NCBI RefSeq assembly: GCF_016591975.1
Contig: NZ_AP024169.1
Span: 4,069,001 to 4,133,000 of the forward strand
Length of the DNA: 64,000 nt
Origin: Anaeromicropila herbilytica
GTDB taxonomy: Bacteria; Bacillota; Clostridia; Lachnospirales; Lachnospiraceae
Direction: 5' to 3'
This document shows, one piece after another, positions 23,963 through 35,000 of the stretch; the first letter of the stretch is position 1, and each line of letters begins with the position of its first letter. The notes below the pieces were generated by a model. It made no database searches, was not told the DNA's origin, and saw only the letters and a list, made by a program, of their open reading frames with translations. The position numbers were made by a program, and so were the translations under genes.

Positions 23963-25762
23963 TTACACTCTTCTATTACGTGGAATTCTTATTGATACTT
24001 TGGTATAACATCCTAACATGGAGGATATGTCAATACCATACTGTTCGCCAAAATGAATTCTTATTCTATCTTGAACATTTTTTAGACCAATGCCATTCCC
24101 TGAACCTCCGCTTGTTTCTATATCCTCTTCTATCCTTCGGTGAAGCAGACCAAGTTCCTCATCAGTCATTCCTTTTCCTTGATCGGTTACTTCGATGATA
24201 AACTCCTCTTTTTTCACAATCCCTTTTATATAGATATTGGTATCTTCTGCAAGTTGTTCAATTCCATGACTGATTGCATTTTCAACAATTGGTTGAAGAG
24301 ACATCTTTGGAATCTCTTCCTGCCATAGTTCCTCCGGTATATTAAGTGACAGATAGATCTCATAGTCGAATCGAAGATTCATAAGATTGATATAATCTTT
24401 AATATAATCGATCTCTTGCTCAACTGTAACATTCTTTGAGAGACCCTTCATACTGTAGCGAAGCATCTTTCCTAATGAGGTTATGGCATCTGATATGTCA
24501 TATTGTTCATTAACTTCCGCCATCATCTTGACAGATTCTAATACATTATAGATAAAATGAGCATTTATCTGATTCTGCAGGGCACGAATCTCAGAATTCT
24601 TAACTAGAACTTCTCGATCTATATTATCTTTCACTAATTGCTTTATTTTCTTAAGCATTATGTTAATCTGCTCCGATAATTCCCCTATCTCATCGGTTCC
24701 ACAATAAGGCACCTCCACATCTAGATTACCATTTTGTACGATATGTAAGGTCTTTAGAACATCATAGAACCTCTTTGAGCCAGTTTTAACAATAATATTT
24801 ATGACTATAATTAGTAATTCTAATGTGATAATTAATAGTAAGCAAGCTAGATTACGAAAGACATTTACATTATGGATTATCTTTTTTAAAGATACTACTT
24901 TCACTAATCTACCATCTAGTTCATTAATGGTCTTTGAAGCAATTATAACCTCCTCACCTGCTATCTTAGTCACTATAATCTGATCTTTCTTACTTTTATT
25001 ATTTACTTTCGATAACAATGTACTTACGTAAGGATTCCAACGATTCTTCTTACTTTTATTATAATATTGTTCTCTAGTAATATTATCGATAAAACAGGAC
25101 CATGATCTCTCATTGGTATCAAAAAGCTTTGGAAAGGCTGTCTCCATATGAATTGCAACTTCTATAATTCCTAGACGTCCGTGGGAATGATCTGGTATTA
25201 AGGTAGTTAATGACATAATGTGTTCCTCATAGGCTCGCACATGCTTTGGAAATAGGGAATCATTAAAATCATAATGCCAAGTTCCACTTTCAATAACTTC
25301 TTTCCCCCAAGACAATCGTCTCAACCGTTCTGTCCGATATAGAATTGGCATCATCTCCTGCATCTCTTTATTATCAGCATATACACGTATCTGATATAGA
25401 TATGGATTACCATTTACAAGCTGTTCTAGACTTGAGATATCATCTCGATAGAATTCCATAGAGTCCGTTATGCTAATTTTCTCCCCTGACTTAACTCGTT
25501 CTAGATAACGAAGTAAATTGGGACTATTGAGGAATACCTGAGTTGACATATTACATAATTCAATTATCTTTTGAAGATGAGAGTAATCTTGATTAATGGT
25601 TGTCTTTAGCTGACCAATTTGATCATTCACTGCATTTTTTTGTACATTATGTAGGAGGAATACAAAAAATATTATAGTAGGAAACAAGGTAAAGAAAAAA
25701 ACAATAAACGTAATCTTTTGTGTAATCTTTCGCTTCATTAACAACTCTTTGATATACCCCAA
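23963..25762 (-). CDS. YesM-type sensor histidine kinase
   Basis: About 600-residue membrane kinase of the His_kinase/LytS group. One helix near the N-terminus (ITFIVFFFTLFPTIIFFVFLL) and a second near residue 300 bracket an extracellular sensor; a HAMP domain and then ALQNQINAHFIYNVLESVKMMA with the phospho-accepting His follow. The ATPase has NAISHGIEQ and GKGMTDEELG and GGSGNGIGLKNV. TTG at 25762 with GGGGGAG just upstream is my preferred start; ATG at 25738 is an alternative, and an ATG at 25810 lacks a ribosome site. It likely senses a glycan or the loaded binding protein outside the cell. Confidence 0.91.
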   Translation of the reverse strand: MGYIKELLMKRKITQKITFIVFFFTLFPTIIFFVFLLHNVQKNAVNDQIGQLKTTINQDYSHLQKIIELCNMSTQVFLNSPNLLRYLERVKSGEKISITDSMEFYRDDISSLEQLVNGNPYLYQIRVYADNKEMQEMMPILYRTERLRRLSWGKEVIESGTWHYDFNDSLFPKHVRAYEEHIMSLTTLIPDHSHGRLGIIEVAIHMETAFPKLFDTNERSWSCFIDNITREQYYNKSKKNRWNPYVSTLLSKVNNKSKKDQIIVTKIAGEEVIIASKTINELDGRLVKVVSLKKIIHNVNVFRNLACLLLIITLELLIIVINIIVKTGSKRFYDVLKTLHIVQNGNLDVEVPYCGTDEIGELSEQINIMLKKIKQLVKDNIDREVLVKNSEIRALQNQINAHFIYNVLESVKMMAEVNEQYDISDAITSLGKMLRYSMKGLSKNVTVEQEIDYIKDYINLMNLRFDYEIYLSLNIPEELWQEEIPKMSLQPIVENAISHGIEQLAEDTNIYIKGIVKKEEFIIEVTDQGKGMTDEELGLLHRRIEEDIETSGGSGNGIGLKNVQDRIRIHFGEQYGIDISSMLGCYTKVSIRIPRNRRV

Positions 25763-25865
25763 ATTTCTCCCCCTTTGCTTTTGTATACACTTTCTTCCAT
25801 TATAACACAAAGCAGAACAGACTACTATAAATGCTTAGCCTGCCCTACTTTTACATTATTCTATA

Positions 25866-27509
25866 TTATTGGATACCTAATTTTTTCTTAGCTTCGTTCA
25901 TTAATTCTGTTTTCTTAGCTAGAACTTTATCAATACCCCAGTCTTTACGTTTTTGCATAAAATCATTCCAGATTTTATCAAATTGTGCATCTGATTTTGC
26001 TAATAGAAGTTTAGGTAATACAACACCCCATTCATTATCAATCTTAGACTGACTATCTGCTTCATCAGAATCTGCTGGTAAAGTAACATCATATTGTGAT
26101 GTACTGATTACATATGGATAAGTCCATTCTTCCATTTGTCCTAAAGGTTCTGGAGTCTTAACTGCCCATTTAAGTGCCATTGCATTGTCTTGGAACATCC
26201 AGTATGCTGAGTCAGCACCATATTGTTTATCATATGTTGCACGATCTGAATTTAATAATTCTCGAACATCCTCATGCATTACTTCTTTCTTATTCGCATC
26301 ATAATCCCAAGTCTTTCCTTCAACGCCTAACCAAGTCATGTGTTGTCCGTGTTCACTCATTAAATAAGTACATAATTGGATAGCACGGTCAGGATGTTTA
26401 CAATTCTTAGAGATCATAGTTAATGTCCAACCACTGATACCTGTTCCAGGTAATGTATAATTATCACCTTTTGAATTCTTAGGTCCATCTACAGCAATAT
26501 AGACACTGTTCTTATCTTTTGAATAAAGAACTTTTTCTTGAGCTGCTAAGTCAGTTCTTTGGTATAACATACAGAAGTAACGACCTTGTGCAATCTTTTC
26601 TTCCATTTGAGCTCTCTTATCGATGAAAATGTCATCTGCAAGATATCCTTCTTGACCTAATGCACGGAATGTCTTTAACCATCTTACTAATTCTGGATCA
26701 GTAAATCTATCATAGTACTTTCCATCTTTTTCATATGGAATCGCTAAAAAGTTACATAAATATTGATCAAATGAAGTACATCCAGTTGCACCAAATTCAT
26801 GTGCACCAATAGGAATAAGTGGTTGACCATTTACTTGTGGGAACATCTCAGTAGCTTTTTTCACTGCTGCTGTGAATCCTTCTGGAGTAGTCATGTCTGG
26901 GCTACCAATTGCTTCATAGATATCTTTTCTTACAAGGAATGTTTGGTTTGATGAAATGTTATCATGTTTTTCATAGTCTGCTGGTGAGAAAGAGGAGTTA
27001 GGATATCCGTAGATATGACCATCTTCCTGTGTAAACCATTTTACACGACCTTCATCTGCTACTTTAAACCAATATGGATCATATTTCTTAGCTAATTCAT
27101 CAAGTGGATAAACCATTTCATCTTCAATCAATTGGTTCACTTGCCCTTCATACCATCCCAAAGTTACAAGGTCAGGTAATGTATCAGAAGCGATTAATGA
27201 ATTTAATTTTTCTGCTTCATTACCAGCTGGTACGATAAATTTAATGTTACATCCTGTTTCTTCTGTAATTGTTTTTGAAACAAGATTTTCACCCCAAGGT
27301 GTTGTAAACCATGAAAAGTTAATATACCATGTTAAATCCACCTTTTCTTTTGCATGTTGTTGCCAACCTGGAGTATTCGCATCTGTTTTACTAGCCTCTT
27401 TTGAAGAACTTGTTTCTTTTGTATCATCTGATTTCTTTCCACATGCTACAGAAGAGATTGCCATAACTAGTACTAATAATACAGCAAGCATTTTTTTGAT
27501 TTTTTTCAT
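25866..27509 (-). CDS. Lpl-type extracellular sugar-binding lipoprotein
   Basis: 547-residue family-1 solute-binding protein. The signal peptide (MKKIKKMLAVLLVLVMA) ends in a lipobox ISSVAC, so it is membrane-anchored outside the cell. Size and content match the LplA/YtcQ group, which lack a cognate ATPase gene in the operon and share a general ATPase such as MsmX. GGGAGG stands 8 bases before the ATG at 27509; an upstream ATG overlapping the permease gene lacks a ribosome site. Ligand is probably an oligosaccharide handled by the adjacent GH30 and GH94 enzymes. Confidence 0.92.
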   Translation of the reverse strand: MKKIKKMLAVLLVLVMAISSVACGKKSDDTKETSSSKEASKTDANTPGWQQHAKEKVDLTWYINFSWFTTPWGENLVSKTITEETGCNIKFIVPAGNEAEKLNSLIASDTLPDLVTLGWYEGQVNQLIEDEMVYPLDELAKKYDPYWFKVADEGRVKWFTQEDGHIYGYPNSSFSPADYEKHDNISSNQTFLVRKDIYEAIGSPDMTTPEGFTAAVKKATEMFPQVNGQPLIPIGAHEFGATGCTSFDQYLCNFLAIPYEKDGKYYDRFTDPELVRWLKTFRALGQEGYLADDIFIDKRAQMEEKIAQGRYFCMLYQRTDLAAQEKVLYSKDKNSVYIAVDGPKNSKGDNYTLPGTGISGWTLTMISKNCKHPDRAIQLCTYLMSEHGQHMTWLGVEGKTWDYDANKKEVMHEDVRELLNSDRATYDKQYGADSAYWMFQDNAMALKWAVKTPEPLGQMEEWTYPYVISTSQYDVTLPADSDEADSQSKIDNEWGVVLPKLLLAKSDAQFDKIWNDFMQKRKDWGIDKVLAKKTELMNEAKKKLGIQ

Positions 27510-27531
27510 AATGTTTCCTCCCTTAATACTT

Positions 27532-28452
27532 TTATTCCTTAACTGCACCTACCATCATTCCTTTTACAAAGTATTTTTGTAGGAATGGGTAAACACAGCA
27601 TATAGGCACTGTTGTGATAACCATGGCAGCTAACTTAATCGCTGTTGATGTAGTATCCGTTTTTGTTACCTGTACTGCAATACTATCCGCCATCTGAGAA
27701 GATTGTACCTGAGCAATGAGACGGTATAAATAAGTCTGAATTGGCTCTAAATCGGTACGATTGGTCATAAACATTAAACCACCAAAGTAGTCATTCCATT
27801 GACCAACTCCAGCGAATAAGGCTATTGTAGCTAATACTGGTTTGGATAATGGTAGAATAATCTTTCGAAAGATAGTAAAATCATTGGCTCCATCAATCTT
27901 AGCGGATTCCTCTAGTGCATTTGGAATCTCATTAAAGAAATTAATGAAGATTAATAAATTAAAGAAATTGAATGCAGCTGGAATTATGTAAACTAAAAAG
28001 TTATTTAGTAATTGCATTTGCTTAAATAATAAGAACGTTGGAATCAACCCACCAGCAAAGAACATGGTTACCATACCAATTCCCATGTAGATTTTTCTAC
28101 CAATTAATCTTGATTTGGATAATGGATAAGCAATCATTGCAGTAAATAACACGTTACAAGCTGTTCCAAGAAGTGTCTTACCTATTGTAACCTTAAATGC
28201 CTGGACTACACTACTATCTTGAAATACAGCCTTATAGCTTTCTAAGGAGAACTTTCTAGGGAACCAATAGATTCCTCCTTGAAGTGCATCTGTTGCATCA
28301 TTAAATGAATTTACAACAACATACCAGATGGGGTATACACACAGAAAACATATTATGACCATGAATGTAACATTAATGGTATCAAATATAACGGTTCCTT
28401 TGGAACGCTTTATTTTTCTTTTCACTTTTAAACTGTTATTCTCTTGACTCAT
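27532..28452 (-). CDS. Sugar ABC transporter permease, LplC/YtcP type
   Basis: 306-residue inner-membrane permease with six helices. The cytoplasmic EAA loop (EESAKIDGANDFTIFRKIILPLSKP) near residue 180 contacts the ATPase. C-terminal KYFVKGMMVGAVKE is the standard end of this family. GGAGAG before the ATG at 28452 decides the start over an upstream ATG. Pairs with the permease encoded just upstream. Confidence 0.93.
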   Translation of the reverse strand: MSQENNSLKVKRKIKRSKGTVIFDTINVTFMVIICFLCVYPIWYVVVNSFNDATDALQGGIYWFPRKFSLESYKAVFQDSSVVQAFKVTIGKTLLGTACNVLFTAMIAYPLSKSRLIGRKIYMGIGMVTMFFAGGLIPTFLLFKQMQLLNNFLVYIIPAAFNFFNLLIFINFFNEIPNALEESAKIDGANDFTIFRKIILPLSKPVLATIALFAGVGQWNDYFGGLMFMTNRTDLEPIQTYLYRLIAQVQSSQMADSIAVQVTKTDTTSTAIKLAAMVITTVPICCVYPFLQKYFVKGMMVGAVKE

Positions 28453-28502
28453 TCTACTCTCCATTCTGCCGAAATACCGCGAATTTAGGCGCTAATACCA
28501 AT

Positions 28503-29468
28503 TTAATATAATGATCTCTTTAACACTTTTTTACTTGTGGTATTTGCAATTATTAATAGAATTAATGCAATTACCGACTTGAATAAACCAACTGCAGTTG
28601 CATAAGAATATTTACCCATTGTCATACCAACTTGGTATACATATGTATCAATAACTTGACTCCTGGACACATTAATTTGATTCTTAAGGATTAAGATCTG
28701 ATCAAAGTTAGAGTTAAGTAAACCAGACACTTGTAATATAAGCATTAAAGCTATCGTACCTGTAATAGCAGGTAATGTAATCTTCATAATCTTTTGAAAT
28801 TTATTCGCACCATCTACGGTAGCAGCTTCATACATCTGTTGATCTACACCAGCAATTGCCGCTAGATAGATGATTGCCGACCAACCGAGCTCTTTCCAGC
28901 TATCTGAGATTAATGACACCCACCAGAAATACTTTGGATCACCTAAGAAGGAGATTGGTTTTCTGATAATATGTATTGCAACTAAGAAATCGTTAATAAC
29001 GCCTTCTTTACTTAACCATGTTACCAAGATTCCACCAAGCACTACCCATGAAAGGAAATGTGGAAGGTAAGATAACGTCTGTGCCAATTTCTTGAATTTG
29101 ATTCCTCGTAGTTCATTTAATAATAGAGCAAAAATAATTGGTAATGGGAAACCAATAATTAACTTTAATAAGCTGATTCCTAACGTATTGACTAATATAT
29201 CATTAAAATTACTATCCTGAAAGAAATCTTTGAAATTATCTAATCCCACCCAAGGTGCTTCTGCTATTGTTCTTGTGATTCTAAATTTTTTAAATGCAAT
29301 TATGATACCACCCATTGGAATATAATTAAATATGAACATCCATATGATTCCTGGAATTACCATCAATTGAAGATATCTCTGATTCCATAATTGTCGTCTA
29401 AATCTTCCCTTTTTCTTTTGTTCCTTTGGGTTATTCGTATGATTTAGCGCTAATGCTGAACCTGCCAT
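28503..29468 (-). CDS. Sugar ABC transporter permease, LplB/YteP type
   Basis: 321-residue permease, first gene of the importer cluster. The N-terminal RRQLWNQRYLQLMVIPGI, IFNYIPMGGIIIAFK and the EAA loop YEAATVDGANKFQKIMKITLP near residue 220 are diagnostic. GGAGG stands before the ATG. No ATPase gene is present in the cluster, as is usual for Lpl-type systems. The 136 bases upstream probably hold the promoter but I see no clear -35/-10 pair. Confidence 0.93.
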   Translation of the reverse strand: MAGSALALNHTNNPKEQKKKGRFRRQLWNQRYLQLMVIPGIIWMFIFNYIPMGGIIIAFKKFRITRTIAEAPWVGLDNFKDFFQDSNFNDILVNTLGISLLKLIIGFPLPIIFALLLNELRGIKFKKLAQTLSYLPHFLSWVVLGGILVTWLSKEGVINDFLVAIHIIRKPISFLGDPKYFWWVSLISDSWKELGWSAIIYLAAIAGVDQQMYEAATVDGANKFQKIMKITLPAITGTIALMLILQVSGLLNSNFDQILILKNQINVSRSQVIDTYVYQVGMTMGKYSYATAVGLFKSVIALILLIIANTTSKKVLKRSLY

Positions 29469-29604
29469 GTCTTATTCCTCCGTCCCTTCTCTTTATAAGT
29501 GTCTGTTCCGTTCCTATAAACTACTCCGTATCGAACAGCTACCTTATATAACAATTATAACTTCTGAACCTTTGCGATATAATGGGCGTATTTTATTTTA
29601 GGTG

Positions 29605-30207
29605 TCATTTTTTTATTTCGCCTAAATCAATCTGATTCCATATCTTTTCGTTGACTTCTACTTCATGTCCTTTTTTCATCTCTTTATAAGCAGTCTCGTC
29701 ATCTATTCCCTTATTCTTATAGTTATCTTCATAATATCTAGTACTTAGGGTAATCTTTTCTTGTATCCATAAAAGATCCTCTTCTGTAAGATTCATCTTT
29801 GCAATTTCTTCTTTTGGAACATTATTTACAATGCTTTCAACCTTACTCTCGCAATTCTTCACCTCATCATCCGTTAGTTTATATTTATTATCAATTGCCA
29901 TCTGGTAAAGTAATTCATATTTTATCGCATTATCTAGGGTTTCTTCTTTCATCACATCACCCATTGTTTTTCCGTCTTTATACTCTTTATTCCAAAAATC
30001 TGTATCATTTAAAAAGGAGGCATACATCTGACCTTGTAGTGTTGTGAGCATAATATGATACATCATTTCATTTACGTGAATCTTTGATTGATCCACGGTT
30101 ACTACTACATCATCTGCCTGATAAGCATCATCCTTATTGCATGCTGTGCTAATTGCTAAGATAAGAATTACTAAGAGTACAGCTAATACTCGGATATTTT
30201 TTTTCAT
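29605..30207 (-). CDS. SurA-like lipoprotein without PPIase domain
   Basis: 200-residue lipoprotein: signal peptide then lipobox AISTAC (Cys at about 23). The following VVVTVDQSKIHVNEMMYHIM and a helical body with NAIKYELLYQMAIDNKYKLTDDEV match the N-terminal chaperone domain of SurA/PrsA-type foldases. The chain ends where a parvulin isomerase domain would begin, so it is probably a chaperone or adaptor rather than an isomerase. It is 28 bases downstream of the GH30 gene and likely in the same transcript. Confidence 0.8.
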   Translation of the reverse strand: MKKNIRVLAVLLVILILAISTACNKDDAYQADDVVVTVDQSKIHVNEMMYHIMLTTLQGQMYASFLNDTDFWNKEYKDGKTMGDVMKEETLDNAIKYELLYQMAIDNKYKLTDDEVKNCESKVESIVNNVPKEEIAKMNLTEEDLLWIQEKITLSTRYYEDNYKNKGIDDETAYKEMKKGHEVEVNEKIWNQIDLGEIKK

Positions 30208-30235
30208 AAGATTTCCCCCATTACTCCTCTATTTT

Positions 30236-31573
30236 TTAACCTTCTAATACAAGTGTTACAATACTGTGTTCCCCTATTGTTAGTTCTGTACCTGTACCAC
30301 ATACGCTAAGAATTACTGGCACTTCTTTTTCACTCTTATTCATAAGTACTACAACTTTTTCTCCATTTGGATTAAGGAAGGCAGTCACCTCTATATGATC
30401 TGTATATCTTGTGTGAGCAATTCTTTTAGCACCTGGTAAGATGAACTTACTGAATTGACCGATGTAATAAAAGGTAAGTCTCTTTTCAAAAGTATCTTGC
30501 TTTGTATCACACATGATTGGAGCTGCGCAGAAGTTACCTACGTGATTTGGTCCACCTTTTTCATCTAATACTAAGTTCCAGTCGATATAACCGTTCATCC
30601 CTGCGTTGAGATTACCAAGAATATCATGAGCATACATTTCTGCTTTGTATACTTCATTGGAATCCATGAAACGACTATATTCAACACAGCCTTCGGTAAA
30701 TAATAGTTCTTTGTCTGGATATTGTTCTTTTACCAATTGTACTGCTTCAAAATGATCTCCTGTATACCAGTGGAAGGCTACCCCTGCGATATATTCCTTT
30801 GCTTTCTCATCTTCTAAAATATCTCTTGCTCGTTCGAATAGGATCTCTTTGTTATGATCCCATACATAGATCTTAACATGAGATAGACCTTCTTCTTTTA
30901 GAACAGGACCTAGATGATCTCTAACGAATTCCATCTCTTCTTTGGCACTGAATCTACAAGAATCCCATGTTTGAGTTGCTTCTGGTTCATTCTGTACAGT
31001 AAGCATAGTAATATCAATACCATCATTTTTGCAATCTTTGATATATTTAGCAATGTATCTTGCCCAAGTATCTTGATGTTCTTCTTTTAGTTTACCACCA
31101 TGATTCATCTCACCGTTGGTCTTCATGAAACTAGGTGGACTCCATGGAGAAGCTAAAAATGTAATCTCATTCTCACTTACTTCTTTTGCTAGCTGAATAA
31201 ATGGAAGAATATATTGTCTATCTCGATCTCGATTGAATGTCTCGAGGTTCGTATCCTTTTCATCTTCTACATAAGCATAATTACCAAGTGCAAAATCGCA
31301 ACTATTGATATGAGTTCTACATAAGGTATAGTTAATTCCATTCTCACCGAAATAAGCTTCTGCGATTTCTCTTTGCTTCTTTTCACTTAATAGAGAAATG
31401 TTATATCCAGAGGATTCTGTAAAAGCTCCTCCAAATCCATAGATTTCTTGATATGTGATCTCAGGATAGATATTTACAATATTCATTTCTCCGATGTTAT
31501 CGATCTCTTTTAGTTCCGATTCTTCTAGAAATCTATTGTTATTAAAGTCAGTTGTTATTCTTCTAATCTTCAT
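30236..31573 (-). CDS. GH30 glycoside hydrolase (glucosylceramidase/beta-glucanase type)
   Basis: 445-residue retaining beta-glycosidase with no signal peptide, so it acts on imported oligosaccharides. A TIM barrel carries IYGFGGAFTESSGYNI at the start, SPWSPPSFMKTNGEM near residue 145, the acid/base Glu in TVQNEPEATQTWDSC near 200, and the nucleophile Glu in LLFTEGCVEYS near 290. A small beta-sandwich closes the protein. Known GH30 members act on beta-1,6-glucan, glucosylceramide or xylan; with two GH94 phosphorylases next door a beta-glucan oligosaccharide is likely. GAGGAG precedes the ATG. Confidence 0.92.
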   Translation of the reverse strand: MKIRRITTDFNNNRFLEESELKEIDNIGEMNIVNIYPEITYQEIYGFGGAFTESSGYNISLLSEKKQREIAEAYFGENGINYTLCRTHINSCDFALGNYAYVEDEKDTNLETFNRDRDRQYILPFIQLAKEVSENEITFLASPWSPPSFMKTNGEMNHGGKLKEEHQDTWARYIAKYIKDCKNDGIDITMLTVQNEPEATQTWDSCRFSAKEEMEFVRDHLGPVLKEEGLSHVKIYVWDHNKEILFERARDILEDEKAKEYIAGVAFHWYTGDHFEAVQLVKEQYPDKELLFTEGCVEYSRFMDSNEVYKAEMYAHDILGNLNAGMNGYIDWNLVLDEKGGPNHVGNFCAAPIMCDTKQDTFEKRLTFYYIGQFSKFILPGAKRIAHTRYTDHIEVTAFLNPNGEKVVVLMNKSEKEVPVILSVCGTGTELTIGEHSIVTLVLEG

Positions 31574-31613
31574 GATAATTTCTCCTCTTAGCTTGTTTCA
31601 TTGATTTTATGAG

Positions 31614-31886
31614 TGCCCGACAAATGACCTGTTTGGGAGACAGTCTAGGCAATTTGCACAAAACAGAAAAACTCATGCTTCATTGAATATGTATAAGAAG
31701 TTCTAGTTCTGAGATTATTTTGTGTAAAACATATGCTAGGACAGATAACTCGCTTCGCTCAGACAGATCTGTTCTAGCATATAACACGAAATAATCCCAG
31801 AACAAGATCTTCTAATACATATTCAAAGGCGCAATCGCTTTTTCTGTTTTGTGCAAATTGCCAGGCAAAATTCTGAAACAGGTCAT
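31614..31886 (-). repeat. Dispersed palindrome, copy D
   Basis: Left outer block GCCCGACAAATGACCTGTTT has its partner GAAACAGGTCA at the right, where the last 8 bases are lost. GGCAATTTGCACAAAACAG / CTGTTTTGTGCAAATTGCC is perfect. Centre GCTAGGACAGAT / ATCTGTTCTAGC surrounds the core. On the minus strand it reads in the same sense as the flanking GH94 and GH30 genes and ends about 40 bases upstream of the GH30 start. Confidence 0.9.
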
Positions 31887-32009
31887 AAGAACTGTTGTGC
31901 TGTGAATATATGTTATATTTGCTTATCAACGTATGGTTCAATATTCTTTGGAAGCTATGATATTAATGACATATCTCTATTCAACTGAATCCCTATATCT
32001 CATAAATTA

Positions 32010-35000
32010 TTAGTCATTCTGCAATGTAACACTTATCGAATCTACAAGTCCGTTACGTATATCAATTGTACTTTGACCAATAACTACACTTCCGTCGATA
32101 TGTTTTTTATCTCCATTTTGATAGTTTAACTCCATAGCAGTTATTGTATATTTTCCTGGAATCACATCTTTCTTACTTGTAAGATGATAGGTTACAAGCA
32201 CTTTTCCTAAAAAGGCTGCTTCAATTGTCTTCTCATCACCTACTAAGTAATCTGGTATCGCAGGTTCGAATTCTAATCTTAATACTCCATCTTCATAAGT
32301 AAATGGCTTCTTACCAAACATCATAAATTGCCACATGTTAATAAATTCGGCAGTGGATCCACTTAATCTAGCTACAAAGCCCTTGCCATGAATCTTTTCA
32401 TTTGGATTGGCGCTGCTTGCTAAGAAGGAGGAATTTTCAAGAAGACTTCTTCCATAGGTATCCACATCTAAGAATGGGATACAAGCTTTCTTTAGATCAT
32501 CAAAATACTCGTGATAAAGTTCTGATCTTAACAGTTCCAATAAGTATTTGTATTCCATGTGTAACCAGATGGATTCATTCTCTAACCAGCCTGGTGTAAA
32601 AGCTTTGGTACGTCCTATCTCGTAAGAAGCGTCTTTTAGAGAAGCATTTACTTTATACATCGATAACTTTTTATCATATAAATCGCTCTTTCGAATGTTC
32701 TGATATAATTCTACTTTGTCTTCCTTCGAATGTTCTAATTTCAGGTATCTTACTGACCCTTCTAAGAATAATGGTAATGGCTGTACTTTAAACTTCTTAG
32801 GATAGATCTTTCCTTCCACTTCTTTATAATCGGTTACTTCATAAGTAAAGTAAGTAGGACAGATTCCATCTTCATAGCTCATTGCCTTTTGAATACCTGC
32901 ATCCACCACTTGATCCCATAATTTTAATACACTTAGTAAATAGGAATCTGATAGTGCAATCTTATCTCCGCTGACACCCCATAATGTCTGTTCACGGTAT
33001 TCTTCTTTGACTTCATTTATCTCTTCCCAGAATCTGATTACTTCTTTTTCTGTTGTAAGAGACTCTTGATATCCCTTGGCAATATGATACAGATCTTCCA
33101 TCAATTTCGCTACTTCGGTAAATACGATAACGGATTGATGATGCTTCTCAATCATCTTAATCGTAAATTTAATCATTCTACTTAATTCATATGTCTCTGC
33201 CATAGAGGAACCAAATATTCCTGGAAGCCCGTTGAGTGCATCATACCAACCTGGTTTACCGCTCTCCATCTCAATTCCCATACCGTATGGATCAAGTGTT
33301 GCAAATTTGGTTGTGTTCAATAGAAGTAATTTCTCCATAAGATTGGAGGTAACAACATCACCTTTTCCATATTTACTTCTTAACTTCTTATGTGTTATCC
33401 CTTTTTTCACAGTTCGATCTAATGACTTATATTGACGAATACCATGTTCCGTCTTTACATAACGATCTTCTCTCTTAAGAATTTTTACCTGAGTCTCAAA
33501 GTAGGTATAGGTATTATCTTCAAATAATAATGTTTCCTCTTTATCTGGGTAGATACTTAAGTAAGCTTCAATGAGATCAAGATTGTAAGTCCAGTGATCC
33601 GTCCAGTATCCTTCGCCAAATTCACCCGCTACATCCCCACTCGATGCATTAATGACGATATCTAGGAACTCTTTGATCGAATCCAAATTATTTAATTCAT
33701 ATTTACTAGCTTCCATAACCAAATGTCCTGGTGTGAAGCTTGAATTAAGAAATTTACCAAATGTTTCTTGGTATTCCTTTTTCACGTATCCTAATACTCT
33801 CTTACGATTCGATTCTTCGATATGATAAGATATCTTCTCAACGGATAATGGACTATAGCCATCAATCTGACCTAAGTTATAGAACGTCTTAATATTCGCA
33901 TCCTTTACATATGGAGAAAATAGAACATCGCTTCTTCTATTTTGATTCACATCTCTAAAGTTACCATTTCCTTGCGAATAAAACTCTGGAAGCATTCTAA
34001 AATAATTATAATCTCTTTCAATATCGCCATGTTTTCTAGAATATAGGTAGAAGATTTTATCTTTTCCTAATACAATCGGATATCCTCCACGAAGTACGTT
34101 ATCTAGATAAGTCTGCTTGGAATAGGAATCAAATATCTTGGAACCTGTCTTAGTATGTATTACCTTACATAGTTCTTCGGTTAATTGGATTGCTTCTTTT
34201 TGTTTTGCTTGAAAGTAAGAAGCATCCTTACATTTTTGCATTAAAATATCTAGGTAACTCTTCTCTTCGACTTGACCGATCATCTCATAGATGGTAAGTG
34301 TCTCATCAGTCTTTAATTCTTTGCTTTTTCCAAAGAAACAACAAGGTAGATTATTCTGAGTTACTTGTTTTTCTACTAATAATGCATCAACCGCTTTTCC
34401 TTTGAATCCTTCTGCCACGTTAAGTGTTGTATCATAGTGAAATACCACTTCTGGATCTACGATTGGAGCTAATTGTTCTCCATCTTCTAATATGGCTACT
34501 GCGAAGTTACCTCCTAATACTTTAGATACATCCGCCGTATCCTCCATACTAACGCGAACTCTAAAATATGGAACTTTTGTCTCTACATCTTCTACTTGCA
34601 TCCATGCCTTACACGTTTGTCCCATCTCCTTCATGGAATTCATGTTAACACCAAATGGAACAAGTGCTGGCATACCATCTAGAATCTCGAAGGCAATTGT
34701 CTTACTGCTTGTATTTTTAACACTTACTTTACGAACCAATCCACCAACTCTTTCACTTGGAAGTGTAAAATAAGTCACTTTGATTTCTAAGTTATTCTCT
34801 GAATCTTCTTCTATGATTTCTAACTCATTCATACCGATTAGCATCTTTTTCGCTTTAGTCTCATCCTGAAATGGCTCAATGTATTTGCCATTCTTTTTTA
34901 AGAAAGTACGAAATCCAATCTTCTTGGTATTCTGATATGCTTGGTGCGCAGGGAAGAATTCCATAATTGCATGATCTTTATCTTCAATACCAAAACTTGT